A stretch of DNA of 64,000 nt, taken from NCBI RefSeq assembly GCF_947501225.1, contig NZ_CANMUW010000020.1:1-64000 (forward strand), read 5' to 3'. Position 1 is the first letter of the stretch. The number at the start of each line of letters is the position of its first letter. Below are positions 15,038-22,869 of the stretch, piece after piece. The notes under the pieces were generated by a model. It did not search any database and had not been told where the DNA came from. It saw only the letters and a list, made by a program, of their open reading frames with translations. A program made the translations under genes and the position numbers. Source of the DNA: an uncultured Shewanella sp. Its GTDB lineage: Bacteria; Pseudomonadota; Gammaproteobacteria; Enterobacterales; Shewanellaceae.

Positions 15038-16282
15038 ATGCGCTTCCTATATTTAGTCCTTGTATTGTTGGTAACGACTCGAATATTTGCCGTTATCGCC
15101 AAACGCCTGAAACTACCGCCAATCGTTGGTGAGTTGGTGTCGGGAATAGCGCTCGGTTATTTTCTTTATCACTTTCAACACCTGTTTCCGCTGCTATGGG
15201 AGGTAACCCAGGGAGAAGCATTTGAGGCCCTTGCCGATCTCGGCATGTTCTTCCTTATGCTGCTAGCCGGTGTACGCATGAGCCCGCTGGACTTTAAAAA
15301 GACATCCAGTTCGGCGCCGGCAGTAGCTGTGGGCGGCATGCTGGTGCCCATCATTTGCGGTACCCTATTAGGACTGATGTTCTTCCCTGAATCTCCCTTT
15401 AAGATGGTTCAGAGTTGGTTCCTGGGCACAGCCCTGGCCATCACAGCAGTGCCGGTGACCATCCGTATGCTGATGGAGTTTAATAAGTTGGATACGGCAG
15501 AGGGTAAAACCATTGTCGCGGCAGCGCTGTGGGACGATCTGTTGAGCCTGTTTATTCTCGCCTTCCTGCTCGCCACCATAAAAAATGGCGGTGCTTTAGA
15601 TTTTACCCCTGCTCTTTGGCTGCCACTGCTGGGCAAAGTGATCCTCTTCTTTACGATCACCATACCTGTCGGATACTACCTGTTTCCGATTGTAGGCCGC
15701 CATCTCAAGGAGACGGAGCTCCCCGACATCGATTTCAGTATGCTGTTGATCGCCGCCCTGGGATACGCGGTACTCGCTGAGATGCTGGATCTGCACTTTA
15801 TTATCGGTGCCTTTGTCGCAGGGATGTTTTTCCACCCCGAAGTGGTAGAACGAGATATCTATGATCGCGTAGATGAGCAAACTTCGGGTATCACCTCCGG
15901 GTTTCTCGCACCCATTTTTTTCGTGTCGATAGGGTTTCACCTGGACCTGAGTGCCCTCGCATCGATACCCGGATTTGTTATTCTGCTTATCGTTGTCGCC
16001 CTGTTAAGTAAGCTGATAGGAGCCGGTCTGTGTGCGCGTGTTACCGGTCACGATACTCAGGAATCGCTGCGCATAGGCGTGGCCATGAGTGGCCGTGGGG
16101 CGGTCGAGATCGTCTTGGCCGGGGTTGCCTTGCGAGCCGGGCTGTTCAACCACCCGGAACCAACACCTTTGATCATCACCGGACTGTTTTCCGCCATCGT
16201 CATCATGGCAATTGTAACCAGCATAGTGACTCCGCTGATATTGGCATTTCTGATCCGCTATCAGGAGAGGAGCGAGCCATAA
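15038..16282 (+). CDS. CPA2-family cation:proton antiporter
   Basis: A 414-residue membrane protein of the CPA2 (Na+/H+ or K+/H+ exchanger) family with about 12-13 hydrophobic helices. Recognisable parts are the N-terminal KLPPIVGELVSGIALGYF, LADLGMFFLMLLAGVRMS, the ion-binding Asp pair in AALWDDLLSLFILAFLLA (about residue 165), HFIIGAFVAGMFFHP, and GVAMSGRGAVEIVLAG near the C-terminus. No C-terminal TrkA-N domain is present, unlike KefB/KefC, so it is closer to NapA-type exchangers. The ATG at 15038 has weak upstream signals. It converges with the TlpA-like gene, 36 bp between the stop codons. Confidence 0.9.
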   Translation: MRFLYLVLVLLVTTRIFAVIAKRLKLPPIVGELVSGIALGYFLYHFQHLFPLLWEVTQGEAFEALADLGMFFLMLLAGVRMSPLDFKKTSSSAPAVAVGGMLVPIICGTLLGLMFFPESPFKMVQSWFLGTALAITAVPVTIRMLMEFNKLDTAEGKTIVAAALWDDLLSLFILAFLLATIKNGGALDFTPALWLPLLGKVILFFTITIPVGYYLFPIVGRHLKETELPDIDFSMLLIAALGYAVLAEMLDLHFIIGAFVAGMFFHPEVVERDIYDRVDEQTSGITSGFLAPIFFVSIGFHLDLSALASIPGFVILLIVVALLSKLIGAGLCARVTGHDTQESLRIGVAMSGRGAVEIVLAGVALRAGLFNHPEPTPLIITGLFSAIVIMAIVTSIVTPLILAFLIRYQERSEP

Positions 16283-16318
16283 ATGAGCTGAGCTTAACCT
16301 CTCATAGAGAGTAAAAGC

Positions 16319-16885
16319 CTACAGGGTGCTGGACTCCTGATTGACCTTGTTCAGCAGTTGCTTCATCTCATCGCTTTCCCAGTCATACTCTCCTACGACT
16401 CTGGCGGCGATATACCCCCTGCGATCTATGATATAACTGATGGGTACGGCAAATACTCCCCAGTCATCACTGGCTGTCTTATCTTCATCGGCCAACATAG
16501 GCAGGTTGAACCCCGAGCTCTGCTGGAAGGCTTTTACATCATGCAGGGACTCTCCAACGGCTACCGCCACCACGTTTAACCCCTGACCTTTTAACTCGTT
16601 ATGAAGCCCTGATAGAGATGGCATCTCCTTAATACATGGCCCACACCAACTGGACCAGAAATTAACAATCCGTACCTCGCCCTTATCCCTGCTCAGGCTG
16701 TAGGCCTCTCCTTGAAGGTCGTTGAGGTGCAGCTTAGGTGCCATCTGCCGTGACTTAGGCTCATAGAGTTTAACCTTTTTCGCCGATGCCATCGCATGAC
16801 CAGCCGGAGCCATAGACATCACCATAAGCGCCGCCGAAGCGATAAATGGTCTGTTCTTAATAAACTTTTTAATATGTTGTCTCAT
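16319..16885 (-). CDS. TlpA/ResA-like thiol-disulfide protein, exported
   Basis: A 188-residue thioredoxin-fold protein with an N-terminal signal or anchor (RPFIASAALMVMSMAPAGHAMA). The redox motif is in FWSSWCGPCIKEMPSL (about residue 80), and the cis-Pro block is VPISYIIDRRG (about 145). TlpA/ResA proteins reduce specific disulfides in the periplasm, for example in apocytochrome c or copper-site assembly. The start at 16885 is chosen for AGGG seven bases upstream; a GTG at 16891 is also in frame. It lies downstream of the Cys/His-rich periplasmic protein gene in the same direction, with 112 bp between, so the two may be co-transcribed. Its partner is unknown. Confidence 0.88.
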   Translation of the reverse strand: MRQHIKKFIKNRPFIASAALMVMSMAPAGHAMASAKKVKLYEPKSRQMAPKLHLNDLQGEAYSLSRDKGEVRIVNFWSSWCGPCIKEMPSLSGLHNELKGQGLNVVAVAVGESLHDVKAFQQSSGFNLPMLADEDKTASDDWGVFAVPISYIIDRRGYIAARVVGEYDWESDEMKQLLNKVNQESSTL

Positions 16886-16997
16886 CAACACACCCTATCC
16901 GGCCATAGCCAACTTCATAAACCTCTTAATAATCACCTTAGCCAGTCACAATAGCCAGGGCTAAGGTTAAAGGTGAGAACTGAACCCTACCTGATTA

Positions 16998-17408
16998 TCA
17001 ACCATCAGCGTTATGCATAGACTCCCACTCGTTGATAGCTTCATCGACCATAGCCGGTGACCAGATAACCTTACCGTTTATCATTAGCTCATCGACCATA
17101 ATGACTCTTAGCTTCTCATTGACTTTACCTCTCACCGTCGCCAGCTCCAGGGCGTAGCGGGCAGCAGTAATACGTGGAACATTAGACAGGAAGTAATAAC
17201 TTCCATCTTGTTGCTGTAGTACAAATGCTGATTCCAGTTGAAGGTGGGGATCCAGTTTGCTCAGCGGACAGGTATGTCCTGAATGAGCACAGGTGTGACC
17301 GTTTATCTTCCCTGAAACTGTTTCCATTTTAGCCGAAACAACCGCTGAGGCCGACGATAAAGCTATGGCCAACAGAGCTGTCATAAGACCTTTAGTAATA
17401 GTGAACAT
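16998..17408 (-). CDS. uncharacterised periplasmic protein with Cys/His-rich motif
   Basis: I do not recognise this 136-residue family. It has a clear signal peptide (LMTALLAIALSSASAVVSA, cleavage about residue 26), then GHTCAHSGHTCPLSK at about residues 37-51, where two Cys and three His lie within 13 residues: a likely metal or redox site. The rest is a compact domain with YYFLSNVPRITAARYALE and LRVIMVDELMINGKVIW, suggesting a beta-rich fold. The start has GAGGTA upstream. It is followed by a TlpA-like thioredoxin that could keep its Cys pair reduced, which fits a metal-delivery or sensor role. That is inference. Confidence 0.75.
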   Translation of the reverse strand: MFTITKGLMTALLAIALSSASAVVSAKMETVSGKINGHTCAHSGHTCPLSKLDPHLQLESAFVLQQQDGSYYFLSNVPRITAARYALELATVRGKVNEKLRVIMVDELMINGKVIWSPAMVDEAINEWESMHNADG

Positions 17409-17798
17409 AATATTTACCTCTGATTTAAGGAGCCCGAATAATCAAGCAACTTAAACAGGCCCCATACTTAAACGTAGCAGAGTAAATGATAATCAACCAC
17501 ATTTAGGATTGAGGTAATTCTCCCAACACATTTACATTAGAGGTTAAATTATTAGTATTTTATTAATTAAGGATATTGTTTGTATTTGATAGCGAAGCAG
17601 TCAACAAGATAGCTCCGCTGCCGGGTCATATAAGGCTCTTACATATACTCAGACAAGCGATTAATAATGCTCGATAACCGCAAAACATCACCTCCAGTTT
17701 CATCACTGCCGTTTCAAGCTCTAAATAAATCGTTCCATATACAAACAATCAGTAGAAACTGAGTTATGCTAAACCAGCCAAAGCACAAGGAAAGCGGT
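17409..17798. other. divergent intergenic region
   Basis: About 390 bp between the leftward Cys/His-rich protein gene and the rightward ABC transporter operon. It is A/T-rich in its middle (about 17540-17595) and must hold both promoters. I see no convincing operator or small gene in it. Confidence 0.5.
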
Positions 17799-18467
17799 AT
17801 GACCGAGCAGATTGTTCAACTTAAAGGGATCACTAAAGCCTTTATCGATGGAGGGCAACGCCATCGGGTGCTCGATAATCTGCACCTGACACTCAACAGA
17901 GGAGAGACCGTGGCCCTTACAGGTGCCAGTGGCAGTGGCAAGAGCACTCTGCTCAACCTTATAGCCGGGTTTGAGCATCCCGATACAGGAGAGCTCTTCC
18001 TGCTCGACGACAACACGTCTGATTGGCAAGACAGGCACTGGAGCCTTTTTCGCCACCAACAGCTGGGGGTCGTCTTCCAGCAGTTCAATCTGCTGACGCC
18101 GCTTAACGTCAGAGACAACATCGCCTTCCCCTTGAGGCTGAACCGTAAACCCTGGAGTGCTTGGTGCGATAAACTCATCGACAGCCTGGGACTCTGTCCC
18201 CTGATGGATCGACACGTCGATGCACTCTCCGGCGGACAACAGCAGAGGGTTGCCATCGCCAGAGCCCTGGCCCACCAGCCTGCACTACTGCTTGCCGATG
18301 AACCTACCGGGAACCTTGATCAAAGTGCCAGCCTGGAGGTGATGTCACTACTGAAAACCTTAGCGGCCGAGCATGAAACCACGGTGCTGATGGTCACCCA
18401 CTCTGCCGAGTGTGCTGGTTTCATGGGAAGGCGCTGGCATCTGGAACAGGGGCGTATCCATGAGTAG
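17799..18467 (+). CDS. LolD/MacB-type ABC transporter ATP-binding protein
   Basis: A 222-residue ATPase with a Walker A (GASGSGKSTLLNL, about residue 42), Q-loop (VFQQFNLL), signature LSGGQQQRVAIARAL (about 143) and Walker B LLLADEPTGNLD. It belongs to the MacB/LolD group that powers FtsX-type permeases working on envelope substrates rather than classical import. The start at 17799 is preferred because AAGGAAAGCGG precedes it; an ATG at 17766 is in frame but has no ribosome site. It overlaps the permease gene by 8 bases, indicating translational coupling. The operon continues with a CrtC-like lipoprotein. Confidence 0.92.
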   Translation: MTEQIVQLKGITKAFIDGGQRHRVLDNLHLTLNRGETVALTGASGSGKSTLLNLIAGFEHPDTGELFLLDDNTSDWQDRHWSLFRHQQLGVVFQQFNLLTPLNVRDNIAFPLRLNRKPWSAWCDKLIDSLGLCPLMDRHVDALSGGQQQRVAIARALAHQPALLLADEPTGNLDQSASLEVMSLLKTLAAEHETTVLMVTHSAECAGFMGRRWHLEQGRIHE

Positions 18468-20976
18468 GCAACAACTATTGAGTTGTTGGCTATGTTTATC
18501 AACCTTTGCGGCACACTATCGCCAATCTCCGCTGCAGGCAGGCTCAATACTAACCGGCATAATTCTCGCGGTTACGCTTCTCATCGGTGTCCGCGCCACC
18601 AATGAAAGCGCGATAGCCAGTTATGGCGATGTCACCGAGCTACTGAGTCAACAGGCCGGTTACTCCATTGTTCCAACCGCAGGCAATCAACGACTCGATG
18701 AATCTCTCTACTTTGACCTGAGGGCCCGGGGGATCAGTAATGCGCTTGCCGTAGTTCAGGGAGTATTAACCGATCAAGATAATCGCCGCTGGCAGGTACA
18801 GGGCAGCGATCTTATTGCGGCGCTCACCGCGCTATCGAATCATGTTGACACCAATGATGCTTTATCAAATAACACACAAGCCGACCTTAGGCCTTCACTG
18901 CTGAAAAATGAACTCCCGCTTGCGGCCCTGATAGGGGGGGCCCCCATAGTGCTGATGAGTCAAAGTCAGGCTAAGCGGTTTTCCACTGAAGCGAGTTTTA
19001 GCCTCAACGGCGTGAAGCTTGAGATCATTAGTGTCGACGACTCAATGAATCTGGGCAACCGTCTGCTGATGGATATCTCTCTGGCTCAGTCGCTGCTGGG
19101 GCGCCAGGGAAAGCTGAGCTACATCGCACTCTTTGGCGACATCAACAAAAACAGATCCCGGATAGAAGCACTGGTTGATGGCAGAGGGAGGCTGAACGAG
19201 CGAGACAGAGGAGAAAGCATGACGGCCCTGACCGACAGCTTTCATCTTAATCTCAGTGCCATGAGCCTGCTGGCCTTTGTAGTAGGCCTGTTTATCGCTT
19301 ATAACGGCGTGCGCTACAGCCTGTTAAAGAGGCAGAGGTTGCTCACTCAGATGCAGCAACAGGGCATAGCCAAAACTCCTCTGATGCTCGCCCTATGTTT
19401 TGAACTACTGATACTGGTCATAATTGGGTCAATACTGGGGTTCGTTTCAGGCTTGCAGCTCAGCCACTGGTTACAGCCCATGGTATCAGTCACTCTGGAG
19501 CAGCTCTATGGTGCCAATATCCTACCGGGCAGGTGGCAGTGGAGCTGGCTGCTACAAGCTATGGCACTGACCTTTATCGCCGCCCTGCTCGCCTGTGCTT
19601 CACTACTTTTCGAGCTTATCAGGCAACCCTTAGGACGTAACAGCAACACATACAGCCGGACAAGCAGCGCCGTAAAGACGCAGAAGACTCAGATCATAGT
19701 CGCACTCTTTCTGGCTCTCCTTGCGGCGAGCCTGATGCCGGTTAGTCGTGATTATCGCATCACCATGTCTCTACTCGGCTTGGTCGTGATAGCCATCCCG
19801 CTGGCACTGCCATGGTGCCTCTCACAGCTGATTAGCTGGCTTAACCTGCTCGCCCCCAAGGGGCTTGTCGGCTACCAGATTGCCGAAACGAAGGAGTTAC
19901 TGCCGCCACTTTCTCTGGCCATGATGGCTATGTTGCTGGCTCTGACGGCCAATATATCGATGAATACCTTAGTCGGCAGTTTCGAGCTCACCCTGAAGAA
20001 CTGGCTGGATGCGAGGCTCCATGCCGAACTCTACCTGCGACCCGGCGATGCAGAGATGCAAGCGGTGATTACCGAACTGGAGGCTAACCCTAAAATCGAC
20101 ACCGTCTATAAACAGTGGAATCTGATTAGTGAGGTTTCAAACCACCCCGCCTACCTGCTGACACGGGATCCGGTATCGATAAAACGCACCACAGTGCTGA
20201 AGAGTTCGGCCGATCAGCTTTGGCCGAAGTTCTTCGCGGGCAAATATCTGCTGATGAGCGAACCTCTGGCACTCAAGCTTAGGCTGGAGTTAGGCGACAA
20301 CGTTACTATTGAGGCACTCGGTGATGCAAATTTTACCCTGGGCGGGATCTATTTCGATTACGGTAACCCCTATGGTGAGGTCATCCTGGCTCCCCGGGTA
20401 TGGCAAGAGTCAGGATTTAGCGAGGTACCGACCAGCCTTGGATTAGCCACAGGTGAAGATATCGAGACGCTGAGACTCGAATTACAGCAGAGATTCTCCC
20501 TCAGTGACAGCCAGCTCTACAGTCAGGCGAGAATAAAACAACAGGCGATAGCCATGTTTAAACGCACCTTCTCCATCACTCAGGTACTCAATAGCCTCAC
20601 CCTGCTTGTCGCCGCCGTTGGCCTGTTCAGTGCCTGCTTCCTGCTTACCCAGGCACGCATGGCACCTATGGCACGACTCTACAGTTTGGGAGTATCCAGA
20701 CGGCAGCTGGCTATCATGGTTTTCAGCCAGATGTGGCTCATAGTGTTATTAACTTGCCTTGTCGCCCTACCAACCGGAGTGATACTCGGTTACCTGCTTA
20801 TCCACAAGGTCACCCTGCAGGCATTTGGTTGGAGCATAGATATGGTGTGGGATTGGCATGCCTATGGCAGGGTAGTACTGCTTGCGCTGTTGGCAACCAC
20901 CATAGCCATCGCTCTGCCCCTGTTTAAACTGATCCGAAAACCTCTTATCTCCAGCCTACAGAGCGACCTCTTATGA
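18460..20976 (+). CDS. FtsX-family ABC transporter permease
   Basis: An 838-residue permease with the duplicated FtsX layout: a helix near residue 20, a large periplasmic domain, three helices at about 255-400, a middle helix block, a second periplasmic domain (about 530-700), and three C-terminal helices. Such permeases, with LolD-type ATPases, drive envelope lipid or lipoprotein traffic. The ATG at 18460 overlaps the ATPase stop codon. The run GGGGGGGCCCCC near 18934 lies in frame in LIGGAPIVL. The gene overlaps the following lipoprotein gene by four bases (ATGA). The substrate is unknown. Confidence 0.9.
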   Translation: MSRQQLLSCWLCLSTFAAHYRQSPLQAGSILTGIILAVTLLIGVRATNESAIASYGDVTELLSQQAGYSIVPTAGNQRLDESLYFDLRARGISNALAVVQGVLTDQDNRRWQVQGSDLIAALTALSNHVDTNDALSNNTQADLRPSLLKNELPLAALIGGAPIVLMSQSQAKRFSTEASFSLNGVKLEIISVDDSMNLGNRLLMDISLAQSLLGRQGKLSYIALFGDINKNRSRIEALVDGRGRLNERDRGESMTALTDSFHLNLSAMSLLAFVVGLFIAYNGVRYSLLKRQRLLTQMQQQGIAKTPLMLALCFELLILVIIGSILGFVSGLQLSHWLQPMVSVTLEQLYGANILPGRWQWSWLLQAMALTFIAALLACASLLFELIRQPLGRNSNTYSRTSSAVKTQKTQIIVALFLALLAASLMPVSRDYRITMSLLGLVVIAIPLALPWCLSQLISWLNLLAPKGLVGYQIAETKELLPPLSLAMMAMLLALTANISMNTLVGSFELTLKNWLDARLHAELYLRPGDAEMQAVITELEANPKIDTVYKQWNLISEVSNHPAYLLTRDPVSIKRTTVLKSSADQLWPKFFAGKYLLMSEPLALKLRLELGDNVTIEALGDANFTLGGIYFDYGNPYGEVILAPRVWQESGFSEVPTSLGLATGEDIETLRLELQQRFSLSDSQLYSQARIKQQAIAMFKRTFSITQVLNSLTLLVAAVGLFSACFLLTQARMAPMARLYSLGVSRRQLAIMVFSQMWLIVLLTCLVALPTGVILGYLLIHKVTLQAFGWSIDMVWDWHAYGRVVLLALLATTIAIALPLFKLIRKPLISSLQSDLL

Positions 20977-22136
20977 GATATCTACCAGCTCACCCACCAT
21001 CAATAACCTCCGCTGGCTTAAGATTAGCTATCTTCGGCTCCGCTTTTTTGCTGACGGCATGTTCAGATCCTAACTCAGCGGATAGCAAAGGGGTCGATAC
21101 CAGATCTATGGGAGGTCTGCTGGGTGGCAGGAGTGAAGGTTATACTCCTGTATTACCGGGAAGGCGCATCACCTTCCCCGCCGATCATCAATCCCACGAA
21201 GGATTTCGCCAGGAGTGGTGGTACCTGACAGCCAACCTGAAGAGTGAACAGGGAAAGCCTTTGGGACTGCAGTGGACTCAATTTCGCGTAGCACTGGCTC
21301 CTCCCGGTTCAAGTTCAAACCATAGAGATACAACCAGAGGCTGGGCCACAGATCAGCTCTATATGGCTCACAGCGCGGTTACCACCGAAACAAGTCATCT
21401 CGCCACGGAGCGCTGGTCCAGAGCCCATCCTCAACTAGCTGGGGTGGAAAGCTCCCCCTTTACCGTTAAGCTCGACAACTGGCTGTGGCAGTCTCAGGAT
21501 GAGGAGCTCTTCCCGGCAACTCTCACTGTGAGTGACGATCAGTTTTCCTATCAACTCAGGCTTTCCACTCACGCTCCTTATCAGCTTCAGGGCGAAGAAG
21601 GGTTCAGCATCAAGAGCCCCGATGGTTCGGTGGCGTCTTACTACTACAGCCAGCCCTTTATTGAGGTTGAAGGCTGGGTTACGACCGGGGGAGAAAACGG
21701 GGAGGGAGTGATCCAGAGGCAAAAGGTAAGCGGCGAGGCATGGCTGGACAGGGAGTGGAGTTCACAGTTTCTGACCTCTTCTCAGCAAGGTTGGGATTGG
21801 TTCTCCCTCAGGTTGGATGATGGCTCGGCATTGATGTTATTCCAACTCAGAGGAGTAGAGAATTTTTACAGTGCCAGACGCATGTTCGACGATGGCAGTG
21901 GTCATAATATTGACCCGACAATGGTAGAGATGGCCGTCATCGACTGGCACCAGATAGGTGGTGTTCGTTACCCCGTTAGCTGGAAGATAAGGATCCCCCC
22001 CGAGAAGATTGATATCACGACCCACTCCCTAAACCCAGGTGCAAATATGCTGCTAAGCGTCAGCTACTGGGAGGGGCCCATTAACATTCAGGGGAGCCAC
22101 AATGGCGAGGGCTACATGGAGCTCACCGGCTATTAA
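20973..22136 (+). CDS. CrtC/AttH-like lipocalin-family lipoprotein
   Basis: A 387-residue exported protein. A lipobox LLTAC ends at about residue 30, followed by SD, which predicts an outer-membrane-directed lipoprotein. After that comes the CrtC/AttH domain (SHEGFRQEWWYLTANL, QWTQFRVAL, AWLDREWSSQFL, DWFSLRLDDGSALMLFQLR), the hydroxyneurosporene-synthase-like double lipocalin fold. In non-photosynthetic bacteria this family sits with LolD/FtsX-type transporters, as here, and probably handles a lipid-like molecule at the envelope. Coupling to the permease by a four-base ATGA overlap supports one functional unit. Carotenoid chemistry is not implied, since no crt genes are near. Confidence 0.88.
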   Translation: MRYLPAHPPSITSAGLRLAIFGSAFLLTACSDPNSADSKGVDTRSMGGLLGGRSEGYTPVLPGRRITFPADHQSHEGFRQEWWYLTANLKSEQGKPLGLQWTQFRVALAPPGSSSNHRDTTRGWATDQLYMAHSAVTTETSHLATERWSRAHPQLAGVESSPFTVKLDNWLWQSQDEELFPATLTVSDDQFSYQLRLSTHAPYQLQGEEGFSIKSPDGSVASYYYSQPFIEVEGWVTTGGENGEGVIQRQKVSGEAWLDREWSSQFLTSSQQGWDWFSLRLDDGSALMLFQLRGVENFYSARRMFDDGSGHNIDPTMVEMAVIDWHQIGGVRYPVSWKIRIPPEKIDITTHSLNPGANMLLSVSYWEGPINIQGSHNGEGYMELTGY

Positions 22137-22355
22137 TCACACGGAATAAAATAGAACCTTATTGAGGAGAAAATCGGAAACTCCCCTCTACATCTCAGCA
22201 AAGGCATACCACAGTAGTGGTAGCAGGTCAAAACCTCAATCGAGAATAATTATCAATACAATTAACGCTTCAGTACCAAAGAGTTAATCCTTGTTTCAAG
22301 TAATATCCCCCTGTCTAAATAAGGGCTTTCTGAAACAGATATCTATTCCTAAATC

Positions 22356-22371
22356 TGAGACATTGATCACA
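22356..22371 (+). promoter_or_regulatory. CRP-like site upstream of nap
   Basis: TGAGACATTGATCACA matches the CRP pattern TGTGA-N6-TCACA at nine of ten key positions. It lies about 170 bp before napD. In Shewanella CRP is a main activator of anaerobic respiration, so the site makes sense. No equally good FNR-type site was seen. Confidence 0.55.
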
Positions 22372-22407
22372 TATAAAAATATGATCTCGATCTACTAATA
22401 CCCCTAA

Positions 22408-22423
22408 TACCTCTTGTTGGGTA
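22408..22423 (+). promoter_or_regulatory. NarP/NarL 7-2-7 site upstream of nap
   Basis: TACCTCT-TG-TTGGGTA fits the inverted heptamer consensus TACYYMT-N2-AKRRGTA at 13 of 14 positions. The 7-2-7 spacing is the form used by NarP. It lies about 35 bp downstream of the CRP-like site and about 120 bp before napD. Confidence 0.65.
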
Positions 22424-22463
22424 TACCCACATTTTTTATGAGGTCTAGACTCGATATTAACTT

Positions 22464-22512
22464 TGGCAGGTAGCTCTCCTAAAGCTGTCCCCCCCCATAG
22501 CGCTACCTGCCA
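22464..22512 (+). promoter_or_regulatory. leader hairpin with C8 loop before napD
   Basis: TGGCAGGTAGC (22464-22474) pairs perfectly with GCTACCTGCCA (22502-22512). The loop holds eight consecutive C residues (22489-22496). A competing small stem AGCT/AGCT inside uses part of the left arm, so two structures exclude each other. It ends 27 bases before the napD start, and it is not a terminator because no T run follows. Confidence 0.55.
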
Positions 22513-22539
22513 CTTCTTCGATTAAGGGTGAAGCAAGAG

Positions 22540-22794
22540 ATGAGTCAGGAATACCATGTAACCAGCTTAGTCGTGCATGCCGCACCGAAGGCGATTTCTC
22601 AGATTGAAACTAAGATTCGCGCGCTTAATGGTGCCGATATCCACGCCGTTACCGATGAGGGAAAGTTTGTCATCACTCTCGAAGGTGTAACACAAGCTTC
22701 TATACTGGATAACGTCGAAGCCATAAATGCCCTCGAAGGGGTGTTAAACAGCAGTCTGATTTACCATCAAGTCGAACCAACGCAAGAAAGTTAA
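22540..22794 (+). CDS. napD: NapD chaperone for nitrate reductase
   Basis: An 84-residue cytoplasmic chaperone that binds the Tat signal peptide of NapA and holds it until the molybdenum cofactor is inserted. EYHVTSLVVHA at the N-terminus and the ferredoxin-like fold of about 85 residues are typical. I place the start at the ATG of MSQEYHV. An in-frame GTG four codons earlier has AAGG directly next to it, too close to serve well. It is the first gene of napDAGHB, 75 bp before napA. Confidence 0.93.
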   Translation: MSQEYHVTSLVVHAAPKAISQIETKIRALNGADIHAVTDEGKFVITLEGVTQASILDNVEAINALEGVLNSSLIYHQVEPTQES

Positions 22795-22869
22795 AACAAG
22801 TATCTAGTACCTAAAACAAGATTGATTTATCAATAATTAGCAACAAAATAAAAAAGAGTGAGGAACACC

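Noticed and set aside
18934..18946. GGGGGGGCCCCC in the permease gene as a slippage site
   Set aside because: It fits the codons for Gly-Gly-Ala-Pro in frame and the protein continues normally; there is no evidence of switching.
22137..22527. Molybdenum-cofactor riboswitch before napD
   Set aside because: A hairpin is present, but I cannot match the full Moco RNA consensus by eye; it is reported only as a leader structure.
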